Assembly (NCBI RefSeq): GCF_001427785.1
Contig: NZ_LMHM01000017.1
Coordinates: 82,094 to 146,093 of the forward strand
Source: Lysobacter sp. Root690
Lineage (GTDB): Bacteria; Pseudomonadota; Gammaproteobacteria; Xanthomonadales; Xanthomonadaceae
Length of the DNA stretch: 64,000 nucleotides
Direction of reading: 5' to 3'
This document shows, in pieces, positions 7,937 to 18,884 of this stretch (the first letter of the stretch is position 1; every line of letters starts with the position of its first letter). The translations under genes were made by a program, and so were the position numbers. Below the pieces are notes generated by a model. That model had not been told where the DNA came from. It ran no database searches and was given only the letters and a program-made list of their open reading frames with translations.

Positions 7937-8057
7937 CGATTCCCCCTGGCGCGCGGCGACGCGCTCGCGCAGGCGAAGTATGCATCGGCGCGATGGGGCG
8001 ACGCACGAACGCCGCGCCGCCATCAGCAGCGGCGCGAAGGCGGAACCTATGCGCCGA

Positions 8058-9710
<1,653 letters not shown>

Positions 9711-9800
9711 GTGACGCCCCTGATTCGATTGGCGGCGTTCGTGCTGCACTGCCGCGATGCACGCCAGCTTACCGCCGCAGGCCGGCGCGGCCGGAGCCTG

Positions 9801-9814
9801 TGCATACGTATTCA
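9801..9814. promoter_or_regulatory. Operator-like site, left copy (TGCATACGTATTCA)
   Basis: A 14-bp near-palindrome centred on ATACGTAT between the divergent glucosidase and receptor genes. Its exact reverse complement recurs at 9862-9875. This half-site style suits a LacI-family dimer, and a LacI regulator gene closes the same locus. That pairing is an inference. Confidence 0.65.
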
Positions 9815-9861
9815 CCCCTCAATCGCCAGACGAAGTGCGACATGAATGCGACTTCATCCCA

Positions 9862-9875
9862 TGAATACGTATGCA
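9862..9875. promoter_or_regulatory. Operator-like site, right copy (TGAATACGTATGCA)
   Basis: The exact inverse of the 9801-9814 site, centred 61 bases from it, which is close to six helical turns. Two sites in phase would allow a tetramer or two dimers to control both divergent promoters. Confidence 0.65.
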
Positions 9876-9999
9876 GAACCCGCTGCGGGCGCGATCGCTT
9901 GCCTAACATGCGCCTCAGACCGAGGGCGTACGCCGCCCAGGCAACCGCAGCGCGCCGCAGTGCGCGCGCGGACGACACACAGCGCTTCTGGAGGGGAGC

Positions 10000-12819
10000 A
10001 TGTCGAGACTCAAGCCGGCCACGCCGCAATCGCAATTCAATCGCCATCTGTTGACGATGGCCCTGGCCTCGCTGGGGTTGTGCAGTTCGTGGACGGTGTG
10101 GGCGGCCGATGCGCCGCAGCCGCAGGACGCCGCGCCGGTCGCGGGTCAAGCCGCCGCGCCCGCCGCGCAAAGCGCTGCGCACGAACTCGACGCGGTCCAG
10201 GTCACCGGCAACCGCCGCGTGCAGTCGATCCAGAAATACGCCGGCACGATCCAGTCGTTCAGCGGCGAGGACCTGACCAAGCTCGGCATCAACACCGATT
10301 TCCGCAACCTGCAGGCGGTGGTGCCCGGATTGCAGATCACCAAGCAGGAAGGCAAATACGAAATCTTCCTGCGCGGCATCGGCGCGGCCGATTCGGACTT
10401 CTCCTCCGATCCGTCGGTGGCGACCTACTACAACGGCATCTACCTGCCGCGTCCGCGCTCGATCGGGCCGATGTTCTTCGACGTCGACCGCATCGAGGTT
10501 AACAAGGGCCCGCAGGGCACGGTGCGCGGCCGCAACGCCACCGGCGGTTCGATCAACGTGATCTCCAAGCGCCCGGAGCTCGGCGTGACCAGCGGCGGGC
10601 TCAAGATCGGCGCCGGCAATTACGACTTCACCAACGCCGAGGGCGTGCTCAACCTGCCGATCGGCGAGACCTTCGCGCTGCGCGCGGCCTTGTTCGACGA
10701 GGAACGCTCCTCGTACATCAGTAACGGTTATCCCAGGTCGCTGTTCGATGCCGAAGGCCCCGGCGCGCTAGACAACCAGGCCGCGCGCCTGTCGATGCTG
10801 TGGGAGCCCAACGACAAGTTCTCCGCGTTCGTGATGCTGGACAAGGTCACCGAGCGCGGCACCGGCGACCCGGGCCTGTTCGCCGAGCGCGGCCTGTCGG
10901 CGGGCTACGACATCAAGGACCTGGACGATCCGTTCAAGCAGTACTTCCGCACCCAGGGCAAGACCACCAACGACATCGAAGGCATCGCCGGCACCTTCAC
11001 CTACGCCTTCAACGACAAGTTCTCGGTCGAGTTCAACACCTCGTACCGCAAGTACGATTTCTACAACCGCAACGCCTCGCGCGAGTGGCAGCTCGGCCCG
11101 GTATATCCGGGCTCGGAGCGCGAAGCCTATTTCAATCCCGAGCGCCTTGACTGGTACGACACCTTCTACCAGGCCGACAAGTCCAGCTCGACCATCAACG
11201 AACTGCGTTTCTTCGGCGACACCGGCCGGGTGATCTGGTCGGCGGGCCTGTTCAACTACGAAGAAAAGTACGACTACACCTCGTGGGACGTCGGCAACGG
11301 CTACTTCGGCGATTGCGACTGGTGGCGTCCGGGCACGATCTGCGGTTACCAGGATGGTTTGGGCGGCGAAAACCGCGGCGACAATTCCAAGGTCGAATCG
11401 AACGCGGCCTATGCCGATTTCAGCTTCGCCGCGACCGATTCGCTGCGCCTGATCGGCGGCGTGCGCTACACCCGCGACAAGAAGATCGCGCGCGAATCCA
11501 ACGTCAAATACCAGTTCATCATTCCTGAGGAACTGTTCGCGCAGTTCACCGGCCAGCCGATCAACACCGCGACCAACCCCTACACCACCGGCCTGATCCT
11601 GGGTTCGCCGGGCTTCCGCCTGGCGCCTCCGGGCAATCGCGGCGGCGGCTCTCCGAGCATCTGCACCGGCTGGAACCCGACCGATCTGCGTTGCGGGCCC
11701 GGCGGTAACACGCTGGATTATTTCCTCGGCGGCATCCAGAACTTCGGAGCGCAGGACAACTGGCAGCAGTTCCTGCAACAAAACCGCGACCAGATCCAGG
11801 TGATCGCGCGTTCGGATTTCCCCAACGGCCGCAGCGAAGACGTCTATAAGGACAGCTACGTCGACTGGCGCGTGGGCTTCGAGTACGACATCAATCCGCA
11901 GGTGATGGTGTACGGCACCGTGTCGACCGGCACCCGCTCGGGCGGCATCAACCGGCCGTTGCTGCTCAACGACGGCAGCGCGCTGGCGCCGACCTTCGAA
12001 CCCGAAGAACTGACTTCGTACGAAGCCGGCATCAAGGGCGACTACGTCTGGGGCGAGACTCCGGTACGCCTGAACGCGTCGGTGTTCTACTACGACTACA
12101 AGAACAAGGTGCTGCAGAACCTGATCGACGTGCCGGCGCCGACGCCGACCAATCCCAATGCGACCAGCCGCCAGGTGTTCAACGACAACGCCGCCAATGC
12201 CAGCGTGCTGGGCCTGGAACTGGAAGGCCGGGTCGGTCTGCCGTACGGCTTCAACCTGGGCTACAACTTCACCTACCTGGATGCGACCTTCGACGAGTCG
12301 AACGTGCTCGACACGCGTTCGGGCGGTCTGGGCCTGATCGTGCCGCTGGACGGCAATCGCCTGCCGAACACCTCGAAGTACAACGCCAACGTCAGCCTGT
12401 CGCAGACCATCGACATCGGCCGCGGCGCGCTGTCCTCGTTCGACTGGACGATCAACCTGACCTACCGCTCCGATTACTACCTGACCGCGTTCAACAGCCG
12501 CGGTTTTGGCCAGGATGCGAACGGCAACGTCATCGAGATTCCGCTGCGCGACATGCCGTTCAACAACGGCTCCAACCCCGCCGCGGGCGGCGGCCCGGCC
12601 AACGGCCTGGCGATGCGCGACGATGTCGACGGGTTCCTGACCGTCAACGTCTCGGCCGGACTGAACTTCGGCAGCGACAATCAGTTCCGCATCGACGGCT
12701 TCGTGTCCAACCTCACCGACGAGGTGTATTCGGGCAAGGGCTTCGTCAACAACGCGACCAATATTCGTTACTTGAATACGCCGCGGATGTATGGGGTGCG
12801 GTTCTCGTCGCAGTTCTGA
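10000..12819 (+). CDS. TonB-dependent outer-membrane receptor, probably for maltodextrins
   Basis: A 939-residue TonB-dependent transporter that imports a large solute across the outer membrane using TonB/ExbBD energy. It has a signal peptide ending near AWA-AD (about residues 1-35), then a TonB-box-like segment ELDAVQVTGN near residue 60. The plug domain is marked by LQAVVPGLQI, FLRGIG and VNKGPQGTVRGRNATGGSINVISKRP (quoted in parts), followed by a large beta-barrel. It ends in FSSQF with the terminal aromatic typical of barrel proteins. The substrate is inferred from neighbours: alpha-glucosidase, SLC45-like transporter, GH13 lipoprotein and LacI regulator. A terminator-like hairpin follows the stop. 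Confidence 0.9.
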   Translation: MSRLKPATPQSQFNRHLLTMALASLGLCSSWTVWAADAPQPQDAAPVAGQAAAPAAQSAAHELDAVQVTGNRRVQSIQKYAGTIQSFSGEDLTKLGINTDFRNLQAVVPGLQITKQEGKYEIFLRGIGAADSDFSSDPSVATYYNGIYLPRPRSIGPMFFDVDRIEVNKGPQGTVRGRNATGGSINVISKRPELGVTSGGLKIGAGNYDFTNAEGVLNLPIGETFALRAALFDEERSSYISNGYPRSLFDAEGPGALDNQAARLSMLWEPNDKFSAFVMLDKVTERGTGDPGLFAERGLSAGYDIKDLDDPFKQYFRTQGKTTNDIEGIAGTFTYAFNDKFSVEFNTSYRKYDFYNRNASREWQLGPVYPGSEREAYFNPERLDWYDTFYQADKSSSTINELRFFGDTGRVIWSAGLFNYEEKYDYTSWDVGNGYFGDCDWWRPGTICGYQDGLGGENRGDNSKVESNAAYADFSFAATDSLRLIGGVRYTRDKKIARESNVKYQFIIPEELFAQFTGQPINTATNPYTTGLILGSPGFRLAPPGNRGGGSPSICTGWNPTDLRCGPGGNTLDYFLGGIQNFGAQDNWQQFLQQNRDQIQVIARSDFPNGRSEDVYKDSYVDWRVGFEYDINPQVMVYGTVSTGTRSGGINRPLLLNDGSALAPTFEPEELTSYEAGIKGDYVWGETPVRLNASVFYYDYKNKVLQNLIDVPAPTPTNPNATSRQVFNDNAANASVLGLELEGRVGLPYGFNLGYNFTYLDATFDESNVLDTRSGGLGLIVPLDGNRLPNTSKYNANVSLSQTIDIGRGALSSFDWTINLTYRSDYYLTAFNSRGFGQDANGNVIEIPLRDMPFNNGSNPAAGGGPANGLAMRDDVDGFLTVNVSAGLNFGSDNQFRIDGFVSNLTDEVYSGKGFVNNATNIRYLNTPRMYGVRFSSQF

Positions 12820-12825
12820 GTGGCT

Positions 12826-12867
12826 GCGGAGATTTTCGGGTAAAGGAAAATCCCCGCCCGCTTTTTC
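12826..12867 (+). terminator. Rho-independent terminator after the TonB receptor gene
   Basis: GCGGAGATTTTC pairs with GAAAATCCCCGC (one mismatch) around an 8-base loop. A CTTTTTC tail follows at 12861-12867. It lies directly after the receptor stop codon. Confidence 0.65.
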
Positions 12868-12873
12868 AAAAGT

Positions 12874-13000
12874 TCTTCTCCCGCTTGCGGGAGAAGGTGG
12901 CCCGAAGGGCCGGATGAGGGCGCGCGGATTTGGCTTGCGATATAGGTTTGCAGTCCGTGGGCCCTCACCCCAGCCCTCTCCCGCAAGCGGGAGAGGGTGT
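12874..13000. repeat. Composite intergenic repeat with CTCCCGC-n-GCGGGAG stem-loops
   Basis: Two stem-loops face each other: ttctcccgcttgcgggagaa followed by ggtggcccgaagggccggatgaggg, and ccctcaccccagccctctcccgcaagcgggagaggg. The same two blocks recur around 33712-33880 and 34766-34919, so this is a dispersed repeat. The remaining part of the gap, 13001-13268, shows no gene that I can support. Confidence 0.75.
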
Positions 13001-13268
13001 AGAGGGAATCGCCGGGCCCGGTTTGATCGGCGGTCGCGATCGCTGCCTGTGAATGAGTGGCTTCGGCCGTGTTTTTTGAAGAGCGAGCGTGGTTGAGCGG
13101 GCTCATGAAGATTCTTTGTATCCGAGCGTGCAACGTCTCTCGCGGTTCGCTTCGTACTACGCTCCGCTCGCGCTTATGTTCCCTCTTCGTGACAGGGATT
13201 GAGGGGGATTCGCTTTTGCCGGCCGAAGCCCGCGTAGCCACGCTCACCTTCGTGCCAGTATCGAGCCC

Positions 13269-14792
13269 ATGACCTACAGCCATAGCGCCCCGTCCCGCAA
13301 GCCGCAGCTCTCGTTCTGGCAGATCTGGAACATGTGTTTCGGCTTTCTCGGCATCCAGTTCGGCTTCGCGTTGCAGAACGCTAACGTCAGCCGCATCTTT
13401 CAGACCCTGGGCGCGCCGATCGACGACATCCCGATGCTGTGGATCGCCGCGCCGCTGACCGGCCTGATCGTGCAGCCCATCGTCGGCTACCTGTCCGATC
13501 GCACCTGGACCGGCCTCGGCCGTCGTCGCCCGTACTTCCTGATCGGCGCGGTGCTGGCGACGCTGGCGCTGATCGCGATGCCGAACTCGCCGACGTTGTG
13601 GATCGCCGCCGGCCTGCTGTGGATCCTCGACGCGTCTATCAACATCTCGATGGAGCCGTTCCGCGCCTTCGTCGGCGACCAACTGCCGCAACAACAGCGC
13701 GCCAGCGGCTATGCGATGCAGAGCTTCTTCATCGGCGTGGGCTCGGTGATCGCCAGCCTGCTGCCATTCGCGCTCGCTCATTTCGGCGTCGGCAACACCG
13801 CCGGGCCGGGCGAAGTGCCCGACACCGTGCGCTATGCGTTCTACTTCGGCGGCGCGGTGCTGCTGCTGTCGGTCGGCTGGACCGTGCTGCGCACGCGTGA
13901 ATACCCACCGGCGCAACTGCACGCCTTCGACGAGGCGCCGGTGCTGGCGCGACCCAATCGCGACCGCGTGCGTTGCCTGCTGCTGGGCGCGTCGTGGATG
14001 GTGGTCGGCGCCATCGTCGCGACCACGATCTCGATGCTCGGTTGGGACAAGCAGTTGTATGTGCTGGCCGCGTTGATCGCCGCGTTCGGGCTGGCGCTGG
14101 CGCTGCGCGGCGTGGTCGGCGACAGCGGCGGTTTCGCGTCGGTGATGGACGATCTGGCGGCGATGCCGACCACCATGCTGCGCCTGGCCGTGGTGCAGTT
14201 CTTCTCCTGGTTCGCCTTGTTCGCGATGTGGATCTACACCACGCCGGCAGTCACCCAGTTGCATTACCACAGCAGCGACACCGCCTCGGCCGCGTACAAC
14301 GAGGGCGCGAACTGGGTCGGCGTGTTGTTCGCCGCCTACAACGGCTTCGCCGCGCTGGCCGCGGTCGTGATCCCGCCGATGACCCGCCGTTGGGGCCTGC
14401 GCTGGAGCCATCTGTTCAACGTCTTTCTCGGCGGCGCCGGGTTGATTTCGATTGCGCTGATCCGCGATCCGCAATGGCTGCTGCTGTCGATGCTCGGGGT
14501 CGGTTTCGCCTGGGCCTCGATCCTGTCGCTGCCGTACGCGATGCTGTCCGACAGCGTGCCGGCGGCGAAGATGGGCGTGTTCATGGGCATCTTCAACTTC
14601 TTCATCGTGATTCCGCAGTTGGTCGCGGCGAGTCTGCTCGGCTTTTTGCTCAAGCATCTGTTCGGCGGACAGCCGGCGATGGCGCTGGTGATCGGCGGCG
14701 TCAGCCTGTTCCTGGCCGGGCTGTGCGTGTTGTCGGTGCGCGAACCCGGTCAGGCTGCGGAGCCGATCGATGCCGCGCAGGCGCGCGCATGA
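13269..14792 (+). CDS. MFS sugar transporter, SLC45-like
   Basis: A 507-residue inner-membrane transporter with about 12 hydrophobic segments. The loop between TM2 and TM3 carries SDRTWTGLGRRRPYFLIGAV, the R-x-G-R-R-R pattern of glycoside/SLC45-type MFS symporters. The N-terminus KPQLSFWQIWNMCFGFLGIQFGFALQNANVSRIF (read in parts) is typical of this group in xanthomonads. It probably imports maltose or maltodextrins together with protons, after they enter the periplasm through the neighbouring receptor. The stop overlaps the start of the GH13 lipoprotein gene (ATGA), indicating co-transcription. Confidence 0.88.
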   Translation: MTYSHSAPSRKPQLSFWQIWNMCFGFLGIQFGFALQNANVSRIFQTLGAPIDDIPMLWIAAPLTGLIVQPIVGYLSDRTWTGLGRRRPYFLIGAVLATLALIAMPNSPTLWIAAGLLWILDASINISMEPFRAFVGDQLPQQQRASGYAMQSFFIGVGSVIASLLPFALAHFGVGNTAGPGEVPDTVRYAFYFGGAVLLLSVGWTVLRTREYPPAQLHAFDEAPVLARPNRDRVRCLLLGASWMVVGAIVATTISMLGWDKQLYVLAALIAAFGLALALRGVVGDSGGFASVMDDLAAMPTTMLRLAVVQFFSWFALFAMWIYTTPAVTQLHYHSSDTASAAYNEGANWVGVLFAAYNGFAALAAVVIPPMTRRWGLRWSHLFNVFLGGAGLISIALIRDPQWLLLSMLGVGFAWASILSLPYAMLSDSVPAAKMGVFMGIFNFFIVIPQLVAASLLGFLLKHLFGGQPAMALVIGGVSLFLAGLCVLSVREPGQAAEPIDAAQARA

Positions 14793-16474
14793 AGAGGCTG
14801 ACGATCGCGCTGTTGAGTCTGACGTTGGCGGCCTGCGCGCATGGCGCGCGCGATGCGAAACCTGCGCGCGACTACTACGGCACTTTGGAGCCGATGGCGA
14901 GCGACGCGGTGTACTTCGTGGTCACCGATCGTTTCGTCAATGGCGACACCAGCAACGACCAGCGCGAGCAGGGCGGACCGGATCCGGCGACGCGGACCTT
15001 CGATCGTCCGGTCGCGGGCGGACCGCCCGGACAAAGCGACAACATCGGCTATCTGGGCGGCGACTTCAAAGGCCTGCTCGACAACGCTAGTTACATCCGC
15101 GACATGGGTTTCGGCGCGGTGTGGCTGACGCCGATCGTCGACAATCCCGATCAGGCCTTCACCGGCGGCGATGCGGTGACCTGGGGTGGCGCGTTCCAGG
15201 ATCGCGGCAAGACCGGTTATCACGGGTACTGGGGCGTGGATTTCTATCGGCTCGACGAGCATCTGCCGAGCCGCGATCTGGATTTCGCCGGGCTGACCCG
15301 AGGGCTCAAGCGTCATGGCCTGAAGACCGTGCTCGACATCGTCGCCAATCATGGCTCGCCGTCGTTCACCATGCCGGTCGATCAGCCCAAGTACGGCGAG
15401 ATCTATCGCGACGGCGTGCTGGTCGCCGATCACCAAAATCTCGCGCCGGATAAACTCGATCCCGCGCATAACCCGCTGCACCGGTTCTTCCACAACGAAA
15501 AAGATCTGGTGCAGCTGTCGAACATCGACGACACCAGTCCCGAAGTGCTGGACTATTTCGTCGGCGCGTATTCGCAATGGATCGACCAGGGCGCCGACGC
15601 GTTCCGCATCGACACCATCCGGCATATGCCGCCGGCGTTCTGGAAGCGGTTCTCCGACCGCATCCGCGCCAAGCGGCCGGGTTTCTTCATGTTCGGCGAG
15701 GCGTTCGACTACAAGGCCGAGAATATCGCGCCGTTCACCTGGGCGAGCAACGGCGGCGTCAGCGTGCTCGATTTTCCGCTCAAGGAGCGGATGGCCGAGG
15801 TGTTCGGGCGCAAGCGCGGTGATTTCGCATTGCTGAGCGAGCGGCTGTATCTGACCGATGGTCCGTACGCGAACCCGTACGAGCTGATGACGTTCTACGA
15901 CAACCACGACATGCCGCGCCTGGATGCCAGCGATGAGGGTTTCATCGACGCGCACCACTGGCTGTTCACCGCGCGCGGGATACCGGTGATCTATTACGGC
16001 TCGGAGGTCGGCTTTGAGCGCGGGCGCGCGGAGCATGCCGGCAATCGCAATTATTTCGGCCAGCAGCGCATCGACACGGCGCGAGGCAATCGGATTCGCG
16101 AATCGCTCAAGCGCATCGCGAAGGTGCGCGAAACTTCGCCGGCGCTGCAGCGCGGCTTGCAGTTGAACGTTGAGTTGCGTGGCGATCGGGCGGTGTTCTA
16201 TCGGGTGTACGAGCACGCTGGGAAATCGCAGATCGCTCTGGTGCTGCTCAACAAGGGCGATGCGGCGACGCAGTTCGAGGTGAGCGAGTATCTGCAGGCC
16301 GGGCGTTGGCGCGCGGCATTGGGTGGGGGCGAGGTCGACGTGGCCGAAGGCGGGTCGCTTCGCGCGTCGGTGCCGGCGCATGGGGTTGAGGTTTACGTTC
16401 TCGATCAGCCCGTGGTTCGCGAGGATCTTCGGGTGGCGTTGGATCGTGCGATGGGGCATGCGCGGCGGCGTTGA
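14789..16474 (+). CDS. GH13 alpha-amylase family lipoprotein
   Basis: A 561-residue exported glycosidase. The short signal peptide ends in lipobox LAAC with C16 as the lipidated residue, so it is anchored in a membrane facing the periplasm or outside. GH13 catalytic residues are nucleophile D275 (DAFRIDTIRH), acid/base E304 (MFGEAFD) and D374 (YDNHDMPR). The early segment DAVYFVVTDRFVNGD is typical of cyclodextrin glucanotransferase-like amylases. It probably cuts long maltodextrins or cyclodextrins into pieces the MFS transporter can carry. The start is fixed by the ATGA overlap with the transporter gene; a much longer open frame upstream is a shadow. Confidence 0.9.
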   Translation: MKRLTIALLSLTLAACAHGARDAKPARDYYGTLEPMASDAVYFVVTDRFVNGDTSNDQREQGGPDPATRTFDRPVAGGPPGQSDNIGYLGGDFKGLLDNASYIRDMGFGAVWLTPIVDNPDQAFTGGDAVTWGGAFQDRGKTGYHGYWGVDFYRLDEHLPSRDLDFAGLTRGLKRHGLKTVLDIVANHGSPSFTMPVDQPKYGEIYRDGVLVADHQNLAPDKLDPAHNPLHRFFHNEKDLVQLSNIDDTSPEVLDYFVGAYSQWIDQGADAFRIDTIRHMPPAFWKRFSDRIRAKRPGFFMFGEAFDYKAENIAPFTWASNGGVSVLDFPLKERMAEVFGRKRGDFALLSERLYLTDGPYANPYELMTFYDNHDMPRLDASDEGFIDAHHWLFTARGIPVIYYGSEVGFERGRAEHAGNRNYFGQQRIDTARGNRIRESLKRIAKVRETSPALQRGLQLNVELRGDRAVFYRVYEHAGKSQIALVLLNKGDAATQFEVSEYLQAGRWRAALGGGEVDVAEGGSLRASVPAHGVEVYVLDQPVVREDLRVALDRAMGHARRR

Positions 16475-16509
16475 GTGCGCTGCTTGATTGCGGCGTCATC
16501 TCACCAGAA

Positions 16510-16649
16510 CGTCATTCCCGCGAAGGCGGGAATCCAGAGCCTTCAGCGCCATCCTTCCAGGAGCGTCATTCCCGCGAAAGCGGGAATCCAGCGACTTCAG
16601 GCGCTCTCGCACGAAAGGCACTGGATTCCCGCCTTCGCGGGAATGACGG
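16510..16649. repeat. REP-like array: two direct and one inverted unit
   Basis: Two direct copies of cgtcattcccgcgaaNgcgggaatcca begin at 16510 and 16564. One inverted copy (tggattcccgccttcgcgggaatgacg) ends near 16649. The connecting sequence tctcgcacgaaaggcactgg also occurs in the larger array at 61780-62118, so both are copies of one cassette. Confidence 0.85.
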
Positions 16650-16665
16650 TAGGTAGGATTGTCGC

Positions 16666-16700
16666 GACTGACGACTGACGACTGACGACTGACGACTGAC
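16666..16700. repeat. 7-bp tandem repeat (gactgac)5
   Basis: Five perfect units of gactgac directly follow the REP-like array, between the GH13 lipoprotein and LacI genes. Confidence 0.9.
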
Positions 16701-16738
16701 GACCGGCGATCTGTCGTCGGTGACTGGTGGACAAAATT

Positions 16739-16773
16739 GCAACGAGCAACGAGCAACGAGCAACGAGCAACGA
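16739..16773. repeat. 7-bp tandem repeat (gcaacga)5
   Basis: Five perfect units of gcaacga, then degenerate copies, lie 38 bases after the gactgac array. The gap 16475-16834 is made of these repeats and contains no gene that I can support. Confidence 0.9.
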
Positions 16774-16834
16774 GCAGCAAGCAACGACTGGAAACGCGCG
16801 TAAACCAACTTGTTCGCCGTCGTATCCGCTTCCG

Positions 16835-17866
16835 TCACTCCGCCCCACACGACTTACGCACCACCAACGCCGTAGGCAACCGGATACTCTCCGCCGCCTC
16901 CCCCCGCACCAAGGTCATCAGCGTATCCACCAACAGCTCCCCAGCCTGCTTGGTGTCCTGGAAAATCGTGGTCAACGGCGGATGGGCGAAGCGCGCCATC
17001 GGGATGTCGTCGAAGCCGATCACCGACACGTCCTCGGGCACGCGCAGCCCACTTTCGGTCAGCGCGCGCATCGCCCCCAATGCGATCAGGTCGCTCGCCG
17101 CGAACACCGCGTCGAACGGCAGCGCGCGCGCGATCAGCTCGCGCGCGGCGGCGTGGCCCGCGTCTTCGGAGCTTTCCGCGTCGACCTGCAAGGCGCGATC
17201 CATCGTCAGGCCGGCGTCGCGCAAGGCCTGCTCGCAGCCGAGGAAGCGATCGAGGAATTCGGGATAGTGGGTGGACGCATCGCCGAGAAACGCGACCCGC
17301 TTGCGTCCCAGCGCGACCAGATGCGCGCCGGCCTGGCGGCCGCCGCCGATGTTCTCGCAGCCGATCGACAGCCCCGGCTGGTCCGGCAACACCGCGCCCC
17401 AGCGGACGAAGCGGGTGCCTTGCTCGACCAGTTTCTGCAGCTTGCCCTGATAGGCGAGGTAGTCGCCGTAGCCAAGCAGGATCAGCCCGTCGGCCTTCAT
17501 GCTGTCTTCGTAGTCGCCGGCCCAGTCGTCGGACAACTGCTGGAACGAGATCAGCAGATCCTGGCCGTGGCGCGCGCAGGCGCGGGTGATCGAGCCGAGC
17601 ATCGACAGGAAGAACGGGTTGATGTGCGATTCGTCCGGGGTCGGGTCCTCGAACAGCAGCATCGCCAGGGTGCCCGAGCGTTGCCGGCGCAGGCTGGAGG
17701 CGTGCCGGTCGACCTTGTAGTTGAGCTCGCGCACCACCGCTTCGACCCGTTTGCGGGTCTCGGCGTTGACCAGGGTGCTGCCGCTGAGCACGCGCGACAC
17801 CGTGGCCTGGGACACGCCGGCCAGGTGGGCGATGTCGAGCGAGGTGGCTTTCGACTTCTTGCGCAT
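16835..17866 (-). CDS. LacI-family transcriptional regulator
   Basis: A 343-residue repressor. The N-terminal helix-turn-helix reads SLDIAHLAGVSQATVSRVLSG (residues about 9-29). A hinge and a periplasmic-binding-protein-like ligand domain follow, with segments such as VFAASDLIALGAMRAL and VSVIGFDDIPMARFAHPPLTT. It lies at the right edge of the maltodextrin locus in convergent orientation to the GH13 gene. The likely inducer is maltose or a maltodextrin, and the likely targets are the twin ATACGTAT sites at 9801-9875; both are inferences from position. No copy of that site was noticed before this gene itself. Confidence 0.9.
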   Translation of the reverse strand: MRKKSKATSLDIAHLAGVSQATVSRVLSGSTLVNAETRKRVEAVVRELNYKVDRHASSLRRQRSGTLAMLLFEDPTPDESHINPFFLSMLGSITRACARHGQDLLISFQQLSDDWAGDYEDSMKADGLILLGYGDYLAYQGKLQKLVEQGTRFVRWGAVLPDQPGLSIGCENIGGGRQAGAHLVALGRKRVAFLGDASTHYPEFLDRFLGCEQALRDAGLTMDRALQVDAESSEDAGHAAARELIARALPFDAVFAASDLIALGAMRALTESGLRVPEDVSVIGFDDIPMARFAHPPLTTIFQDTKQAGELLVDTLMTLVRGEAAESIRLPTALVVRKSCGAE

Positions 17867-17883
17867 GGGGGCGAGTTTGGCAC

Positions 17884-17958
17884 GGGATTCGGGATTAGAG
17901 ATTCAAGGCGGCGCGGCCGGCCTTACCCCCGAATCCCGAATCTCCAATCCCGAATCTC
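17884..17958. repeat. Paired inverted 7-bp repeats
   Basis: The left arm 17884-17904 (gggattc, gggatta, gagattc) and the right arm 17931-17958 (gaatcccgaatctccaatcc then cgaatctc) can pair around a 26-base GC-rich loop. The element lies between the permease stop and the LacI start and has the same architecture as 2994-3085. Confidence 0.8.
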
Positions 17959-17963
17959 GGCTT

Positions 17964-18884
17964 TCAACGAGGATCCATCCACCCCCGCAACGCATCCACC
18001 ACCACATTGATCGCCACGATCAGCGCGCCGATCACCAGCACCACGCCGAGCACCAGGGTGTAGTCGCGGTTCAAGGCGCCCTGGACGAAATAGCGGCCCA
18101 TGCCGGGGATGCCGAACACCTGCTCGACCACCGCCGAACCGGTGACCACGTTGATCAGCGCGGGCGACAGCCACGCCACCACCGGCAGCAATGCCGGCTT
18201 GAGCGCATGGGCGAACAGCAGGCGGGTATCGGATAAACCACGCGCGCGCGCCGCGCGCAGGTAATCGGCCGACAGCACGTCCAGCATCGAGGCGCGGGTC
18301 AGGCGCGCGCAGTAGGCGATGTTCGGCAGGGCCAGCGCGATCACCGGCAGCACCACGTTGTTCCAGTCGCCCCAGCCGCCGGCCGGCAGCCAGTGCAGGG
18401 TCACCGCGAACAACAGCACCAGCAGCGGCGCGACCACGAACTTGGGCACCGCCAGCCCGAGGCCGGCGAGCAGCATCAGCGCGCGATCGGTCCAGCCGCC
18501 GGCGCGCAAGGCCGCCCATACGCCGACGCTGACGCCGATCAGCACCGCCAGCAGCAGCGCGAGGCCGCCGTTCAAGGCAGACACCGGCAACGCGTTGGCG
18601 ATCAGCTGATTGACGGTGTAGTCGGGATATTGAAACGACGGCCCGAGGTCGCCGCGCAGCGCGTCGCCGAGCCAGCCCAGGTATTGCATCGGCAGCGATT
18701 GATCGAGCCGATACTGCGCGTCGAGCACGGCCTGCACTTCCGGCGGCGCGGCTTTCTCGGTGTCGAACGGGCCGCCCGGCGCGGCGCGCAGCAGGGCGAA
18801 GCACAATGTCGCCAGCAACAGCAGGGTGATCAGCGCTTCGAGCAGACGCGAAGCGAAGCGCGCAGGCAAGGAATCGCCGCGCAT
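17964..18884 (-). CDS. ABC transporter permease, OppB/DppB family
   Basis: A 306-residue inner-membrane permease of the peptide/nickel ABC importer family. It has an N-terminal transmembrane helix, a periplasmic domain, and five further helices. The EAA-type loop is recognisable around DYLRAARARGLSDTRLLFAHALKPALLP, read in parts. Its start overlaps the stop of the VIT1-like gene (TGATG), so the two are translated together. No OppC-type permease or ATPase gene follows; the next gene is the LacI regulator. If functional, it must pair with subunits encoded elsewhere. Confidence 0.88.
   Translation of the reverse strand: MRGDSLPARFASRLLEALITLLLLATLCFALLRAAPGGPFDTEKAAPPEVQAVLDAQYRLDQSLPMQYLGWLGDALRGDLGPSFQYPDYTVNQLIANALPVSALNGGLALLLAVLIGVSVGVWAALRAGGWTDRALMLLAGLGLAVPKFVVAPLLVLLFAVTLHWLPAGGWGDWNNVVLPVIALALPNIAYCARLTRASMLDVLSADYLRAARARGLSDTRLLFAHALKPALLPVVAWLSPALINVVTGSAVVEQVFGIPGMGRYFVQGALNRDYTLVLGVVLVIGALIVAINVVVDALRGWMDPR

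Noticed and set aside
9711-9815. ATG start at 9815 for the alpha-glucosidase
   Set aside because: The extra 35 residues do not resemble GH13 sequence or a signal peptide, and that region overlaps an operator-like site; a TTG at 9710 with a ribosome site fits better.
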